64,000 bases of DNA from Halomonas icarae (GTDB lineage Bacteria; Pseudomonadota; Gammaproteobacteria; Pseudomonadales; Halomonadaceae): positions 186,001 through 250,000 of the forward strand of contig NZ_WUTS01000001.1 of the NCBI RefSeq assembly GCF_009901955.1, read 5' to 3'. The position numbers and the translations under genes are program-made. Positions within the stretch are counted from its first letter, which is position 1; the number at the start of each line of letters is the position of its first letter. Under the pieces are notes generated by a model. That model was not told the origin of the DNA. It saw nothing but the letters and a program-made list of their open reading frames with translations, and made no database searches. Positions 1-8,970 of the stretch are shown here, in pieces.

Positions 1-391
1 CCGTGATATCGGCGGTGGGCAGGCGCTCGGCTAGCGAGGCGTCCCAGGTCTCTGCGTGCGCGTCGAGCCAGCCGCGGCGGGCGGGCGGTTCGCGATCGTA
101 GGCATGCTGCCAGAGCCAGACGCCGTCATAGGTGAACTCGCGCCCCTCCGGGGCCATGGTCACGATCAGGCAGCCCGCGTCCACCCGCGCCTCGGTCAGC
201 CGCAGGGGGGCGGGGATATCGGCGAGGCTGATCAGGCGCTGGCCGTTGTCGGGCGAGCGGGTGGCGGCGTCCTGGGCGTTGTCGCGCAGCCAGACGCCAT
301 GGAAGCGGCGTCGCTCGCCCTGCTGGAAGGTCAGCAGGACGGCCTGGCCGTGGTCGATCAGTTCGGCGGTCTCGAGCATGGGGCTCTCCAT
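1..391 (-). CDS. gamma-butyrobetaine dioxygenase-like protein, N-terminal part (cut by window edge)
   Basis: The reading frame starts at ATG 391 (second ATG at 379) and runs off the left edge, giving about 130 residues. Seen: the motif RRFHGVWLRDNA near residue 27 and the segment TYDGVWLW near residue 88, both typical of the small N-terminal domain (DUF971/GBBH-like_N) of gamma-butyrobetaine hydroxylases. Known for the family: Fe(II)/2-oxoglutarate oxygenases that hydroxylate gamma-butyrobetaine to carnitine or act on related trimethylammonium substrates. The catalytic TauD-type domain with its metal ligands lies outside the window, so substrate and activity cannot be judged. It is divergent from a LysR regulator, which may control it. 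Confidence 0.75.
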   Translation of the reverse strand, partial: MESPMLETAELIDHGQAVLLTFQQGERRRFHGVWLRDNAQDAATRSPDNGQRLISLADIPAPLRLTEARVDAGCLIVTMAPEGREFTYDGVWLWQHAYDREPPARRGWLDAHAETWDASLAERLPTADIT

Positions 392-484
392 GACACTGTG
401 AGATGGATGGATGCCTGGCTATTTGACGCTGCCGATGGCATAACGACAATCAACGGTTTTTGGGGTGAGAGGTGCAAATTTCTT

Positions 485-1372
485 ATGGCTGAATCCACCG
501 CCCTGCTGCCCTCTCTGGAGTGGGTCCGGGTCTTCGAAGCGGCGGCGCGGCTGGGCAGCTTCACCGCCGCGGCCCGGGAACTGGGGCTGACCCAGGCCGC
601 CGTCAGCCAGCGCATCCGGCACCTGGAGGAGCGGCTGGGGGTATCGCTGTTCGAGCGCCAGGCACGGGGGGTGACGCTGTCGCTGCAGGGCGAGGCCTGG
701 CTGCCCCACGTGCAGCAGGCGCTCGAGCGGCTCACCCACAGCGCCGACAGCCTCTTCGCGGCGCCCCGCACCCGGCTCAGCCTGATGGCCTCGGCCTCGC
801 TGATCGAGCTCTGGATCGTCCCCCGCCTGGCCGCGCTGCAGGCCGAGCTGCCCCGGCGACAGCTGGTCCTTGCCACCATGCACCGCTGGCCGGACTACGC
901 CCAGGCGGAGGCCGACCTGGACATCCGCTTCGGCGAGGGCGACTGGCCGGAGCGGGTCGGCCACCGGCTGTTCGGCGAGGTGCTCACACCCATGGCGACG
1001 CCGGCGCTGCTGGCCGGCGTCGACGACTGGCGGCGCCTGCCGCGCATCGCCGTGGCCGGTCCGCGGCTGGGCTGGCGGGAGTGGGATCAGCGAGTGGAGG
1101 AGGGCCCCGGCCCGATGCCGGTGCTGCGCCTGGACAGCCTGACCCAGGCCCTGCGCGCCGCCGAGGCCGGCGCCGGGGTGCTGCTGGGCTCGCTGCCCCT
1201 CTGCCAGGCGGCGCTGCAGGCCGGGCGGCTTCAACGCGCGAGCCCCGAGACGCTGCCCATGACCGAGGGCTACTGGCTGACCCGATCCGGCGCCCGCCCT
1301 GCTGGGCGCGAGGTCGAGCGGGTGCTGGCGGTCCTGCGGCCCGTGGAAGTCATCACCGGTCGAGGAGGATGA
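485..1372 (+). CDS. LysR-family transcriptional regulator
   Basis: A 295-residue protein of normal LysR length. The winged helix-turn-helix occupies about residues 9-68, with the recognition region TQAAVSQRIRHLEERLG at residues 36-52, followed by a substrate-binding effector domain with SLTQALRAAEAGAGV near the C-terminus. The start at ATG 485 was chosen because it places the HTH at the very N-terminus; the open frame extends upstream without protein-like sequence. It is divergent from the GBBH-like gene, 93 bp apart, the usual LysR arrangement. The sequence around the HTH looks like the GcvA/AmpR branch. The inferred target is the divergent dioxygenase gene; the effector is unknown. Confidence 0.88.
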   Translation: MAESTALLPSLEWVRVFEAAARLGSFTAAARELGLTQAAVSQRIRHLEERLGVSLFERQARGVTLSLQGEAWLPHVQQALERLTHSADSLFAAPRTRLSLMASASLIELWIVPRLAALQAELPRRQLVLATMHRWPDYAQAEADLDIRFGEGDWPERVGHRLFGEVLTPMATPALLAGVDDWRRLPRIAVAGPRLGWREWDQRVEEGPGPMPVLRLDSLTQALRAAEAGAGVLLGSLPLCQAALQAGRLQRASPETLPMTEGYWLTRSGARPAGREVERVLAVLRPVEVITGRGG

Positions 1373-1420
1373 GCAGGCTGTAGCGAAATAGCGGATCAGC
1401 AGCAGAGAGTCTGCCGCGCG

Positions 1421-2860
1421 TCAGAATGAGGCGAGCAGCCGCTCGAGAGCCTCCATGGCCCGCTCGCTGCGTTCCGTCCACGGGTGGCCGTAGCTCAGGC
1501 GCGCGCAGTGCTGAAAGCCCTGGGTAGCCGAGAAGATGGGCCCCGGGGCCAGGCTGACGCCCTGGTCCAGCGCCATGCGAAACAGGCGCAGCGAGTCAAC
1601 ACGCTCCGGAAACTCGACCCACAGGAAGTAGCCGCCGTCGGGCCGAGTGATGCGGGTGTCGCTGGGAAAGTGCCGGTCGGCGGCGGCCAGCATGGCGGTC
1701 TGCTGCGTCTCCAGGGCATGGCGCAGCGTGCGTAGGTGTCGGTCGTAGCCGCCGCGCTGCAGGTAGTCGGCGATGGCTGCCTGGGCCGGTACCGACGGCG
1801 AGAGAGTGGTCATCAGCTTTAGGCGCGAGATCGCCGAGGCGAAGCGCCCGCCCGCCACCCAGCCGACGCGGTAGCCCGGCGCCAGGCACTTCGAGAAGGA
1901 GCCGCAGTGCATCACCAGGCCCTCGTCGTCGAGAGCCTTCACGGGCATCGGTGGCGTGCTGCCGAAGTACAGCTCGGCATAGGCGTCATCCTCGAGCATG
2001 GGCAGCCGGTGGCGCTTCAGCAAGGCGTAGAGGTGACGCTTGCGCTCATCGCTGAGACTGGCGCCCTGCGGGTTCTGCAGGTGGCTCATGAACCAGCAGG
2101 CCTTGATGGGCAGTGTCGCCAGGCGCGCCTCGAGGATATCGAGGTCGATGCCTTCACGAGGATGCACCGGGATCTCCACAGCCTTCAGCTCTAGCCGTTC
2201 CAGCACCTGAAGACTCGCGTAGAAGGCCGGCGCCTCGATGGCCACCAGATCCCCCGGCTGAGTGACGCACTGCAGACCCAGGTTCAGCGCCTCCATGGCA
2301 CCATTGGTGATCACCAGCTCCTCCAGGGGCAGCTGCACGCCGCCGAGCATGTAGCGCAGGGCGATCTGGCGGCGAAGATCGGGATGGCCGGCAGTCATGT
2401 CGGTGATCATCGCGTCGGGCGACAGCTCGCGTAGCCCCCGCGCCATGCTGCTGGCCAGGCGCGACAGGGGAAAGAGCTCGGGGCTTGGAAAGGCCGAGCC
2501 GAAGGGCACCGTGCTGGTGTCCTGAAGAGAGTCGAGCACCGAGAAGACCAGCTCGCTGACCTCCACCAGGGCGGGATCCGCCCGCTGCACGCAGACCCGA
2601 GGTTCCTCCATCAGACGCCATGCGTGTTCGCGCACGAAATAGCCTGAGCGGGCCCGCGCCTTGATCAGCCCCCGATTCTCCAGCAGGTAGTAGGCCTGGA
2701 ACACGGTCGAGGGACTGATGCCGTGGCGCTGACTAGCCTGGCGCACCGAGGGGATGCGCTCCCCGGGCGCCAGCACGCCCTGACGGATCAGCGTCGCAAT
2801 CTTGTCGGCAAACTGCTCGTAGCGCTTCATCGGCGTCGATTCCGGCGAGTCGAGGGGCAT
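1421..2860 (-). CDS. MocR-type GntR regulator with aminotransferase fold
   Basis: About 479 residues. A GntR winged helix (about residues 11-80, with IPSVRQASQRHGISPSTV) is followed by a class I aminotransferase-like domain. The PLP-binding lysine is seen in the motif CGSFSKCLAPGYRVGW, about residue 324. Known for MocR proteins: the fused PLP domain senses amino-compounds or PLP and controls metabolism or transport genes. Three in-frame ATGs lie close together (2866, 2860, 2830). ATG 2860 has AAGG about 7 bases upstream and is preferred. It is divergent from ccoG with about 200 bp between them, so the target could lie there or elsewhere; no amine-metabolism gene is adjacent. Confidence 0.85.
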   Translation of the reverse strand: MPLDSPESTPMKRYEQFADKIATLIRQGVLAPGERIPSVRQASQRHGISPSTVFQAYYLLENRGLIKARARSGYFVREHAWRLMEEPRVCVQRADPALVEVSELVFSVLDSLQDTSTVPFGSAFPSPELFPLSRLASSMARGLRELSPDAMITDMTAGHPDLRRQIALRYMLGGVQLPLEELVITNGAMEALNLGLQCVTQPGDLVAIEAPAFYASLQVLERLELKAVEIPVHPREGIDLDILEARLATLPIKACWFMSHLQNPQGASLSDERKRHLYALLKRHRLPMLEDDAYAELYFGSTPPMPVKALDDEGLVMHCGSFSKCLAPGYRVGWVAGGRFASAISRLKLMTTLSPSVPAQAAIADYLQRGGYDRHLRTLRHALETQQTAMLAAADRHFPSDTRITRPDGGYFLWVEFPERVDSLRLFRMALDQGVSLAPGPIFSATQGFQHCARLSYGHPWTERSERAMEALERLLASF

Positions 2861-3058
2861 CAGCATACCTTACTCGAGACGCTCGCCGCGAAAACAGGTT
2901 TGGCCTGGAGGAGAAACCGCAGCACAGCAGCCAATGCCGCAACAGGCCGAGCAAAATGCATCTGATATGGTTTTTTGATCGAAAACTGAGTCTGTTGTGC
3001 ACAGCAACCCGCGCGCATAGTGCAGGCATCGCCAGCCTGCCTTCTCCTGGATACCGAT

Positions 3059-4498
3059 ATGACACAACGCATTCCCCTGCACGACCTGGCGCCCGAGGCC
3101 GGTGTTGGTCGGCACGACCCCGCCGGCACCCCACCGCGAGGGAGGCCCGCCACGCGCACGCACCTCTACGTCCGCGAGATCCGGGGCGTCTTCCAGCGTC
3201 TGCGACGCCGAGCGAACTGGGGTCTGATGGCGCTCTACCTCGTGCTGCCCTGGATCCGCTGGGGGGAGCGCCCCCTGGTCTGGTTCGACCTGCCGAGTCG
3301 CGAGTTTCACCTCTTCAGCGCCACCTTCTATCCCCAGGACTTCATCCTGCTGGCCTGGCTGCTGATCGTCTGCGCCTTCGGCCTCTTTCTGATCACCGTG
3401 CTCGCCGGGCGCGTCTGGTGCGGCTACGCCTGTCCGCAGAGCGTCTGGACCTTCCTGTTCATCTGGTTCGAGCATCGCCTCGAGGGCCCGCGTCACCGGC
3501 GGATGCGTCGCGACCGTGCCCCCCGGCGCTTCGATACCCTGTGGCGCAAGGCCGTCAAGCATGGCGCCTGGCTGACCATCGCCTTCATCACCGGGCTGAC
3601 CTTCGTCGGCTACTTCACGCCGATCCGCGACCTCGTGAGCGATCTGGCGACCCTCGAGATGGGCCCCTGGGCGCTGTTCTGGATCGGTTTCTTCACGCTC
3701 TTCACCTACCTCAATGCGGGCTGGCTGCGCGAACAGGTGTGTCTCCACATGTGTCCCTACGCCCGTTTCCAGTCGGTAATGTTCGACCCCAACACCCTGA
3801 TCGTCTCCTACGACGCCGCTCGGGGCGAGCCGCGCCGCGATCGTCGGCACAAGGCCGGCGGCCAGAGCGTGCCGACGGGCGACTGCATCGACTGCGAGCA
3901 GTGCGTGCAGGTCTGCCCCACCGGCATCGACATCCGCGACGGCCTGCAGTACGAATGCATCGGCTGCGCCGCTTGCATCGATGCCTGCGACGATGTAATG
4001 GAGCGAATCGGCAAACCACGCGGCCTGGTGCGCTACACCACCGAGAGGGCCCTGGCCGGCAAGGCCTCGCATATCCTGCGCCCCCAGCTAGTGGGCTACG
4101 CCATTGGGCTTGCCGTGATGATCGCCCTGATAGTGGCGTTTATGGTCGAGCGCACGCCCCTGCAGTTCGAGATCGAACGGGATCGCCAGCGGCTGTTTAC
4201 TCAGGTCGCAGAGGGGCGCGTCGTCAACCACTACACCCTGACCCTGCGCAATCAGGACGACCGGGCGCATCGCTTTCACCTCGCGGCCACCGGCCTGCCG
4301 GCCCTCTCCCTGATCGGCCCCGAGGTCATGGCGGTGGAAGCGAATAGCACCCAGCGCTGGCGGGTCGCGCTCGAGGCTGCCCCCGAGGCCCTGAGCCGAC
4401 CGAGCCACCCCGTCACACTGAGGGTCGTCGCCGCCGGTGACGGTGCCCTGGCGATCGAGCGCGAGACACGCTTCCTCGGGCCATCCGATCCGCACTGA
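3059..4498 (+). CDS. ccoG: cytochrome c oxidase accessory protein CcoG (FixG/RdxA family)
   Basis: A 479-residue integral membrane ferredoxin-like protein. Seen: several hydrophobic helices in the first 230 residues, the motifs WCGYACPQSVW and CLHMCPYARFQ, and two 4Fe-4S cysteine clusters, CIDCEQCVQVCP and CIGCAACIDAC (about residues 276-311). One further helix (about 347-364) precedes an immunoglobulin-like C-terminal domain. Known role: copper handling during assembly of the cbb3-type cytochrome oxidase in the inner membrane. The start at ATG 3059 gives the usual short cytoplasmic N-terminus. The gene stands alone: no ccoNOPQ or ccoHIS genes are in the window. Confidence 0.93.
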   Translation: MTQRIPLHDLAPEAGVGRHDPAGTPPRGRPATRTHLYVREIRGVFQRLRRRANWGLMALYLVLPWIRWGERPLVWFDLPSREFHLFSATFYPQDFILLAWLLIVCAFGLFLITVLAGRVWCGYACPQSVWTFLFIWFEHRLEGPRHRRMRRDRAPRRFDTLWRKAVKHGAWLTIAFITGLTFVGYFTPIRDLVSDLATLEMGPWALFWIGFFTLFTYLNAGWLREQVCLHMCPYARFQSVMFDPNTLIVSYDAARGEPRRDRRHKAGGQSVPTGDCIDCEQCVQVCPTGIDIRDGLQYECIGCAACIDACDDVMERIGKPRGLVRYTTERALAGKASHILRPQLVGYAIGLAVMIALIVAFMVERTPLQFEIERDRQRLFTQVAEGRVVNHYTLTLRNQDDRAHRFHLAATGLPALSLIGPEVMAVEANSTQRWRVALEAAPEALSRPSHPVTLRVVAAGDGALAIERETRFLGPSDPH

Positions 4499-4514
4499 GC
4501 GCTGGACAGCGGGT

Positions 4515-7500
4515 TCAAGGTCCCTCCGGGGCGGCCTCCATTTCACGCTCCAGGCGTTTGGTAACGTCACCGGGCGAACCGGTGCGCCGCGCCAGCAGGT
4601 CGTAGGCCACCGGTACCACGAACAGGGTGAACAGGGTGGCGGCGGCCAGGCCACAGAGGATGACGATGCCGATCACCAGGCGCGTCTCGGCGCCGGCACC
4701 ACTGGAGATGATCAGCGGTATGGCGCCGGCCATGGTGGTAACGGCGGTCATCACGATGGGGCGCAGGCGGGTCACCGAGGCCTCCACCAGCGCCTCGTGG
4801 AAGCTCCAGCCCTGATCGCGCAGCTGGTTGGCGAACTCCACGATCAGGATGCCGTTCTTGGCGGCGAGCCCCACCAGCATCACCAGCCCCACCTGGCTGT
4901 AGATGTTCAGTGACTGGCCGGTGATGTAGAGCCCCAGCAGCGCGCCGCAGATCGCCAGGGGCACGCTGAGCATGATCACGAAGGGGTGCACGAAGCTCTC
5001 GAACTGGCCGGCCAGGACCAGGAAGACCACCACCAGGCCCAGGCCCAGCAGGAAGCCGGTGGCACTGCTCGCCTCCTGAAAGTCGCGAGAAGCCCCCTTG
5101 ACGTCGGTCTGGGCCTCGGGGGGCAGCAGCTCGCGCACCGTCTCCTCCAGATAGCTCAGCGCCTCGCCCAGCGGATAGCCGTCGGCGAGGTCCGCCTCGA
5201 GGGTGATGGCACGCAGCCGGTTGAAGCGGTTCAGGGTGCTGGGACCGGCGAAGTCGGTCAGGCTCACCAGGCTGGCCAGGGGGATCAGCTCGCCGCTGCG
5301 TTGTGAGCGCACCCGCAGGCTCTCCAGGCTTTGCGGACTGGGCCGTGCGCCGGGCTCACCCTCGAGAATGACGTCGTACTCCTCGCCGTCATCGATATAG
5401 CGAGTGGCGGTGCGCCCCCCCAGCAGGGTCTCCAGGGTGCGCCCGATCTCGGTGACGGTGACCCCGAGCTCGGCGGCCCGCTGGTAGTCGATATCGACCT
5501 GGAGCTGGGGCTGGGTCTCTTCATAGTCGCTGTCCAGCCCGGTGAGGCGCGGATTGTCCTCGCGGATATGGGCGAAGAGGGTATCGCGCCAGGTCTCGAG
5601 CTCCTCGTAGCTGCCGCCACCGAGCACGAACTGCACGGGCTTCTCGACGCTGACCCCGAAGCCCTGACGCATCACCGGGAAGGCACGCACGCCGGGCAGG
5701 TCGGCCAACTTGCCACGAACCTCGGCCATGATCGCCCAGGCGGAACGGCGGCTGTCCCAGTCGGCCAGGTTGATGATGACGAAGCCGCTGTTGAAGTTCT
5801 CGATATTGCCCCAGCCGAGTGGCGCGCGCACCAGCACGCGATCGACCTCGCCATCCTCGATCATCGGCAGCAGTCGCGCCTCGATCTCGTCCATGTAGTC
5901 GAGCATGTAGTCGTAGGTGGCACCGGGGGGGCCGTTGACCAGCACCCAGAAGTTGCCGCGGTCCTCCCTGGGGGTGTACTCGTTGGGCAGCTCGGCGTTG
6001 AGCCAGAGCATGCCGCCGATCACCGCCACGAGCAGCGCCATCACCAGCAGGCGTAGCTTGAGGGCGCGCTCGAGCAGGCGGCGATAGATGCAGCGGGAGT
6101 GCTCCAGCGCCCACTGCACGCCCCGGGCGAGGCGGCCCTCGTGCAGGCTGGTCGTGAGGAGCTTGGATGCCATCATCGGCGTCAGGGTCAACGCCAGCAG
6201 GCTGGAGATGGCCACCGCGGCGGCAAGGGTCAGGGCGAACTCCGAGAAGAGCCGGCCGATATCGCCCTGCAGAAAGCTCAGCGGCATGAAGACAGCGATC
6301 AGTACCAGGGTGGTGGCGATCACCGCGAAGGCGATCTGGCGGGTACCGCGAAACGCCGCCACCAGCGGGGTTTCGCCATGATCATGCATGCGCCGATGGA
6401 TGTTCTCCAGCACCACGATGGCGTCATCGACGATCAGGCCGATGGCCAGCACCAGGGCCAGCAGGGTGAGCAGGTTGATGGTGAAGCCCATCATGGCCAG
6501 GGCACCGAAGGTGCCGATCAGGGCGATGGGTACGGTCACCGCGGGGATCAGGGTGGTGCGCAGATTGCCCAGGAACAGGAAGATCGCCACCACTACCAGG
6601 CCCATGGCGATAAACAGGGTCTCCACCACCTGGGAGATGGCGCCCTCGACGAACACCGAGGCGTCGAAGTTGAGCGCCAGGGTCATGCCCTCGGGTAGCT
6701 TCGGCTGCTGGCGCGCCATCTCGGCCTGTACCTCGCGGGAGATCTCCAGCACGTTGGCGGTGGACTGCTTGACCATGCCCAGACCCACCAGTGGCGTGCC
6801 ATTGCCCCGGAAGATGGTGCGCTCCTCCACGGCGCCGATCTCCACCCGGGCCACGTCACCCAGGCGTACCAGATAGCCGTTGTCGGCCTTGTCCAGCACC
6901 AGACTGCGGAAATCCTCCGGCGTCGCGAAGCCGCGTGGCAGGCGAACGATGAACTGTCGCTCGCTGGACTCGAGGGAGCCGCCGGGGAGCTCGACGTTAT
7001 CGGCACGCAGCGCATCCTCGATGTCACCGGCGGTGAGGCCCCGGGCGGCCATGGCATCCGCATCCAGCCACACGCGCATGGCGTACTCGCGGCCGCCGCC
7101 GATGATGACCCGCGAGACCCCCGGCTGGATGGAGAAGCGGTCCACCAGGTAGCGGTTGGCGTAATCGGTGAGCTCGGCCATGGTGTAGCCCTCACCGGAG
7201 AGCGATAGCCAGATCACGACCTGGGAGCTGGAGTCGGCCTTCTCCACCTCGGGTGGGTCGGCCTCGTCGGGCAGATTGCCGGCGGCGTCGGAGATGCGGT
7301 CGCGGATATCGTTGGCGGCCGAGTCGATATCCCGGTCGAGGCCGAACTCGATATTGATGCTGGAACGCCCATCCCGGCTCGAGGAGGATATCACCTCGAT
7401 ACCGGAGACCCCGGCGATGCGATCCTCCAGCACCTGGGTGATACGTGCCTCCACCACGCTGGCCGAGGCGCCGGGGTAGCCGGTGTTGACGCTGACGATG

Positions 7501-7628
7501 GGTGGGTCGATGGTGGGGTACTCCTGCAGCGGCAAACGCTGAAGAGCGAGCAGGCCGAAGGCCACGATCAGGGCGGCCAGCACCGTGGCCAGCACCGGCC
7601 GCTGAACGGAGAGATCGGAGAGGCGCAT
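4515..7628 (-). CDS. RND-family multidrug efflux permease (HAE1 type)
   Basis: At 1037 residues this matches the AcrB/MexB/MexF size. It begins MRLSDLSVQRPVLATVL, the standard first transmembrane segment. A central helix carries VLAIGLIVDDAIVVLEN, the two adjacent aspartates of the proton relay, and the C-terminal half repeats the pattern with LVMLVGLAAKNGILIVEFAN. Known role: proton-driven inner-membrane pump of a tripartite efflux system. Its start overlaps the stop of the upstream membrane fusion gene by one base (TGATG), so the two are translationally coupled. No outer-membrane TolC-like gene is nearby, so it probably uses a shared one. Substrates cannot be read from sequence. Confidence 0.95.
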   Translation of the reverse strand: MRLSDLSVQRPVLATVLAALIVAFGLLALQRLPLQEYPTIDPPIVSVNTGYPGASASVVEARITQVLEDRIAGVSGIEVISSSSRDGRSSINIEFGLDRDIDSAANDIRDRISDAAGNLPDEADPPEVEKADSSSQVVIWLSLSGEGYTMAELTDYANRYLVDRFSIQPGVSRVIIGGGREYAMRVWLDADAMAARGLTAGDIEDALRADNVELPGGSLESSERQFIVRLPRGFATPEDFRSLVLDKADNGYLVRLGDVARVEIGAVEERTIFRGNGTPLVGLGMVKQSTANVLEISREVQAEMARQQPKLPEGMTLALNFDASVFVEGAISQVVETLFIAMGLVVVAIFLFLGNLRTTLIPAVTVPIALIGTFGALAMMGFTINLLTLLALVLAIGLIVDDAIVVLENIHRRMHDHGETPLVAAFRGTRQIAFAVIATTLVLIAVFMPLSFLQGDIGRLFSEFALTLAAAVAISSLLALTLTPMMASKLLTTSLHEGRLARGVQWALEHSRCIYRRLLERALKLRLLVMALLVAVIGGMLWLNAELPNEYTPREDRGNFWVLVNGPPGATYDYMLDYMDEIEARLLPMIEDGEVDRVLVRAPLGWGNIENFNSGFVIINLADWDSRRSAWAIMAEVRGKLADLPGVRAFPVMRQGFGVSVEKPVQFVLGGGSYEELETWRDTLFAHIREDNPRLTGLDSDYEETQPQLQVDIDYQRAAELGVTVTEIGRTLETLLGGRTATRYIDDGEEYDVILEGEPGARPSPQSLESLRVRSQRSGELIPLASLVSLTDFAGPSTLNRFNRLRAITLEADLADGYPLGEALSYLEETVRELLPPEAQTDVKGASRDFQEASSATGFLLGLGLVVVFLVLAGQFESFVHPFVIMLSVPLAICGALLGLYITGQSLNIYSQVGLVMLVGLAAKNGILIVEFANQLRDQGWSFHEALVEASVTRLRPIVMTAVTTMAGAIPLIISSGAGAETRLVIGIVILCGLAAATLFTLFVVPVAYDLLARRTGSPGDVTKRLEREMEAAPEGP

Positions 7629-8722
7629 CAGCCGCTGGCCCCCGCCGCATCACGGTCTCGACGCAACAGCTCGGATACGCTGGTGGTGTCGTCGAGAATG
7701 CCCAGCAGGCGGGTCGGCTGGCCGTCGCGCACTCGTTCGGTTCCGTGGGCCACCACCAGCTGCCCCGCCTTCAGGCCGGCGACAATTTCGACCTCCCCCT
7801 TGCGGCGGGCACCGATGGTGACCTCGCGACGCGTCACGCGATGCTCGTCATCCGGGGCCAGGGTCATCACGAACTGGCGGCGCCCCTCGGGGATCAGCGC
7901 CGACTCGGGGATCACCAGAGCCTGGCGCGCCTTACGCTGTACCACCACGTTCATCAACATCCCGGGGCGCAGCTTGCCCTCGGGATTGTCGATCAACGCC
8001 CGCACGGTCACGCTGCGGCTTACCGGGTCGACCCGGGTGCCGATGCTGGCGATCTCGGCGCCGAAGACGGTGTCCGGATAGGCGGCGCTGGTGGCGCTCA
8101 GTGCCAGCCCCGGGGAGATCTCGCCCAGCGTCAGCTCCGGCAGGGTGAAGTCGAGCTTCATCACGTCGAGCTTGTCCAGGGTCACAAGCTCGGTGCCCGG
8201 GGAGACCAGGGTCCCCACGCTGACATTGCGAAAGCCCACACGACCGCTGAAGGGAGCCCGCAGACGGTAGTCGCTGAGCCGCGCCTCCAGGGCCTGGATC
8301 TCGGCCTCGACCTGGCGCAGCCGCGAGCGGGCATCTTCCAGATCTCCCCGGGGGGCCAGGTTGCGCTGCTGCAGCTGGGTCAGGCGATTGACGGCATTGC
8401 GGCGCTCCTCACGCAACGCCTGGGCGGCGCGCAGGTCGGCCTGGGCCTCGTCATCGGCCAGGCGAACCAGCAGCTGACCCGCCTCGACCTCCTCGCCATC
8501 GCGGAAGTTGAGCTGTGCCACGGTATCGGTCACCGTGGCCGAGAGCGTGACGCTTTCATCGGCACGCAGGGTTCCCAGTGACGCCAGTGGGTCGGACCAG
8601 GCGTCCAGGTGCGCTTCGGCGGCGATCACCGCCGTGGGCTGCTGCGCCTGTAGCGGTGAGGCCACCGCCAGCAGCAGGCCCGACAGCAGGGTCAGTAAAC
8701 GAAGGAGAGAGCGTAGCGGCAT
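7628..8722 (-). CDS. RND efflux periplasmic adaptor (membrane fusion protein)
   Basis: A 364-residue HlyD/AcrA-type protein. The start at ATG 8722 gives a signal peptide (MPLRSLLRLLTLLSGLLLAV, then ending near SPLQAQ); the upstream in-frame extension has no secretory signal. Seen: biotinyl-lipoyl halves around VAQLNFRDGEEVEAGQLLV and RAPFSGRVGFRNVSVGTLV, a coiled-coil hairpin between them rich in Arg/Glu/Gln (about residues 95-150), then a beta-barrel domain. Known role: bridges the RND pump to an outer-membrane channel. It is first gene of the pair, with a 248 bp upstream region shared with the divergent flavoprotein gene and holding a strong palindrome. Confidence 0.93.
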   Translation of the reverse strand: MPLRSLLRLLTLLSGLLLAVASPLQAQQPTAVIAAEAHLDAWSDPLASLGTLRADESVTLSATVTDTVAQLNFRDGEEVEAGQLLVRLADDEAQADLRAAQALREERRNAVNRLTQLQQRNLAPRGDLEDARSRLRQVEAEIQALEARLSDYRLRAPFSGRVGFRNVSVGTLVSPGTELVTLDKLDVMKLDFTLPELTLGEISPGLALSATSAAYPDTVFGAEIASIGTRVDPVSRSVTVRALIDNPEGKLRPGMLMNVVVQRKARQALVIPESALIPEGRRQFVMTLAPDDEHRVTRREVTIGARRKGEVEIVAGLKAGQLVVAHGTERVRDGQPTRLLGILDDTTSVSELLRRDRDAAGASG

Positions 8723-8812
8723 GGGGGCAATCTTGTCGGTAGGCGGTGGTCGGACAACGATCAACGGCGTTATCGAATAGCTTACTCGGGCGTGGCCATG
8801 AGAGTGTGGCAA

Positions 8813-8836
8813 CTTTTCACAACTCGCTTTTCACAA
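8813..8836. repeat. direct repeat CTTTTCACAA, two copies
   Basis: The 10-mer CTTTTCACAA occurs at 8813-8822 and again at 8827-8836, 14 bp apart start to start. It lies in the divergent promoter region between the efflux adaptor and the flavoprotein gene. It may be a tandem binding site, but no protein is known to bind it. Confidence 0.45.
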
Positions 8837-8863
8837 GCCAGCGTGCCGCCCAAAGGAGTCCAA

Positions 8864-8880
8864 TGTACAAGGCTTGTACA
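8864..8880. promoter_or_regulatory. perfect 17-bp palindrome, candidate operator
   Basis: TGTACAAGGCTTGTACA has two perfect 8-base arms around a central G. It sits 142 bp upstream of the RND adaptor start and 91 bp upstream of the flavoprotein start. The size and symmetry suit a dimeric TetR- or MarR-type repressor, but no regulator gene is adjacent, so the cognate protein is unknown. Confidence 0.55.
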
Positions 8881-8970
8881 CCACTGGCCACTCTCGGCGC
8901 TCGGCGATGAGGCTGCTAGAATGCGCGCCTCGCCGCAGGCGGTACGGGCAATGGCCGAGAGGAGAGCAGG

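Noticed and set aside
2975..2988. FNR/Anr-type box before ccoG (TTGAT half-site)
   Set aside because: Only the left half-site is present; the right half (AACTG) does not match ATCAA.
4515..8722. A TolC-like third component of the RND system
   Set aside because: No outer-membrane channel gene is adjacent on either side.
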